6,923 nucleotides of DNA from Cyanobacteriota bacterium. Its GTDB lineage: Bacteria > Cyanobacteriota > Cyanobacteriia > PCC-6307 > Cyanobiaceae. The stretch is from NCBI GenBank assembly GCA_026389255.1, contig JAPLIF010000265.1, positions 1 to 6,923 on the forward strand, written 5' to 3'. Both the position numbers and the translations under genes were made by a program. Shown in pieces: positions 5,635-6,923 of the stretch; positions within the stretch are counted from its first letter, which is position 1, and each line of letters opens with the position of its first letter. The notes under the pieces are model-generated. The model was given only the letters and a program-made list of their open reading frames with translations. It was not told the origin of the DNA and made no database searches.

Positions 5635-6923
5635 ATGGGATTGCCCTGGTACAGGGTGCACACGGTCGTCATCAACGACCCGGGCCGTTTGCTCGCCGTG
5701 CACCTTATGCACACCGCTCTGGTTGCCGGCTGGGCCGGCTCCATGGCTCTCTACGAACTGGCCATCTTCGATCCTTCTGATGCGGTCCTGAACCCCATGT
5801 GGCGCCAGGGCATGTTTGTGATGCCTTTTATGGCCCGCCTTGGGGTCACTGGAAGTTGGAGCGGATGGAGCATCACCGGAGCAACAGGAGTCGATCCCGG
5901 CTTCTGGAGCTTTGAGGGCGTCGCTGCAGCCCACATTGTTTTCAGTGGCCTGCTCTTCTTGGCGGCCATCTGGCATTGGACCTACTGGGATCTGGAGATC
6001 TGGCAAGACCCCCGCACCGGGGAACCAGCCTTGGATCTTCCTAAGATCTTCGGGATTCACCTCTTACTCGCCGGTCTGGGCTGCTTCGGCTTTGGAGCGT
6101 TCCACCTCACAGGCGTTTTCGGACCAGGGATGTGGGTTTCTGACCCTTACGGGATCACGGGTCACCTGGAAAAGGTTCAACCCTCCTGGGGACCCGAAGG
6201 ATTCAATCCCTTTAACCCCGGTGGAATTGTTGCCCACCACATTGCTGCGGGCATCGTCGGCATCATCGCTGGCATCTTCCACATCACGACACGGCCCCCC
6301 GAAAGGCTGTACAAAGCCCTCAGGATGGGAAACATTGAAACGGTTTTAGCAAGTGCGATTGCCGCCGTTTTCTTTGCCGCCTTCATCGTCGCCGGCACCA
6401 TGTGGTACGGCGCTGCCGCAACACCCATTGAACTCTTTGGTCCGACTCGTTATCAGTGGGATCAGAGCTACTTCAAAACCGAGATCAATCGCCGTGTCCA
6501 AACGGCCCTTGATAACGGTGCCACGAATGAGGAGGCTTGGGCTTCCATTCCTGAAAAACTAGCTTTCTACGATTACGTCGGCAACAGCCCTGCCAAGGGA
6601 GGTCTGTTCCGGGTGGGCCCGATGGTCAATGGTGACGGCCTACCCACTGGATGGATCGGTCACATTGCCTTCCAAGACAAGGATGGTCGTGACATCGAAG
6701 TACGACGACTTCCCAACTTCTTTGAGAACTTCCCCATTGTTCTCCAGGACAAAGAGGGAACGGTTCGGGCCGACATTCCCTTCCGTCGTGCTGAAGCCAA
6801 ATACTCGTTCGAGCAGCAGGGCGTCACGGCAACGGTCTACGGCGGTGCCCTCAACTGCCAAACCTTCAAGGACCCCGCTGATGTCAAGAGGCTGGCCCGT
6901 AAAGCCCAATTAGGCGAAGCTTT
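5635..6923 (+). CDS. psbB: Photosystem II CP47 chlorophyll-binding core antenna protein (3' end outside window)
   Basis: CP47 binds chlorophyll a and beta-carotene and passes excitation energy to the PSII reaction centre in the thylakoid membrane. The first 429 residues of about 510-520 are present, beginning [20 protein letters not shown], and the frame runs off the window end. Histidines known as chlorophyll ligands in the family are all present at the standard numbers: 9, 23, 26, 100, 114, 142, 157, 201, 202 and 216. The visible part spans about five of six membrane helices and most of the large lumenal loop E, including [24 protein letters not shown] and [11 protein letters not shown] cysteine at 408 (GGALNCQTF) replaces a residue that is usually Gly. 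The start has no Shine-Dalgarno sequence. psbB transcription would diverge from the ferredoxin-like gene. The length lost is about 90 residues, including helix VI. Confidence 0.97.
   Translation, partial: MGLPWYRVHTVVINDPGRLLAVHLMHTALVAGWAGSMALYELAIFDPSDAVLNPMWRQGMFVMPFMARLGVTGSWSGWSITGATGVDPGFWSFEGVAAAHIVFSGLLFLAAIWHWTYWDLEIWQDPRTGEPALDLPKIFGIHLLLAGLGCFGFGAFHLTGVFGPGMWVSDPYGITGHLEKVQPSWGPEGFNPFNPGGIVAHHIAAGIVGIIAGIFHITTRPPERLYKALRMGNIETVLASAIAAVFFAAFIVAGTMWYGAAATPIELFGPTRYQWDQSYFKTEINRRVQTALDNGATNEEAWASIPEKLAFYDYVGNSPAKGGLFRVGPMVNGDGLPTGWIGHIAFQDKDGRDIEVRRLPNFFENFPIVLQDKEGTVRADIPFRRAEAKYSFEQQGVTATVYGGALNCQTFKDPADVKRLARKAQLGEA

Noticed and set aside
5608..6060. Minus-strand frame (150 codons) opposite the start of psbB
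   Set aside because: It is antisense to the most conserved part of CP47, and its product shows no family features.
1..6923. CRISPR array, tRNA gene, insertion sequence or phage module
   Set aside because: No regularly spaced repeats, no cloverleaf-like segments, no transposase or integrase motifs and no terminal inverted repeats were seen. All regions above about 150 nt are explained by genes.

Overview
The window comes from a cyanobacterium, most likely a picocyanobacterium of the Synechococcus/Cyanobium type. It holds psbM, most of psbB (photosystem II CP47) and a plant-type [2Fe-2S] protein beside them. The DNA is GC-rich, genes are tightly packed, and several starts are GTG or lack a clear Shine-Dalgarno sequence. 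The genus is inferred from protein similarity recalled from memory; no search was run.

Layout, left to right. (1) Positions 2-358 (+): the 3' end of a RodZ-like gene, encoding a C-terminal DUF4115-type domain. (2) Positions 347-3940 (-): five genes read leftwards. In transcription order they are a hotdog-fold acyl-CoA thioesterase, dprA (DNA processing in transformation), prmC/hemK (release-factor glutamine methyltransferase), tsaC/sua5 (threonylcarbamoyl-AMP synthase) and a 57-residue two-helix membrane protein. dprA, prmC and tsaC are closely spaced and prmC/tsaC share bases at their junction, so they are probably one operon. The thioesterase is separated from dprA by about 140 nt. (3) Positions 4021-4890 (+): a tandem universal stress protein, divergent from the thioesterase across a short AT-rich spacer. 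(4) Positions 4900-5508 (-): psbM, with a [2Fe-2S] ferredoxin-like gene upstream of it, convergent with the stress-protein gene. (5) Positions 5635-6923 (+): psbB, cut by the window end and divergent from the ferredoxin-like gene across 126 nt.

Functionally the left half is housekeeping: translation-fidelity modifications (PrmC on release factors, TsaC in t6A tRNA synthesis) coupled to a DNA-uptake gene, plus a thioesterase possibly of phylloquinone synthesis. The right half is photosystem II, with an uncharacterised electron-carrier-like protein between psbM and psbB. I saw no tRNA, rRNA, CRISPR array, insertion sequence or phage gene, and no clear new defence or mobile system. The items most worth a second look are the ferredoxin-like protein in the PSII cluster, the altered active-site motif in TsaC, the degenerate nucleotide-binding motifs of the stress protein, and the dprA upstream region.
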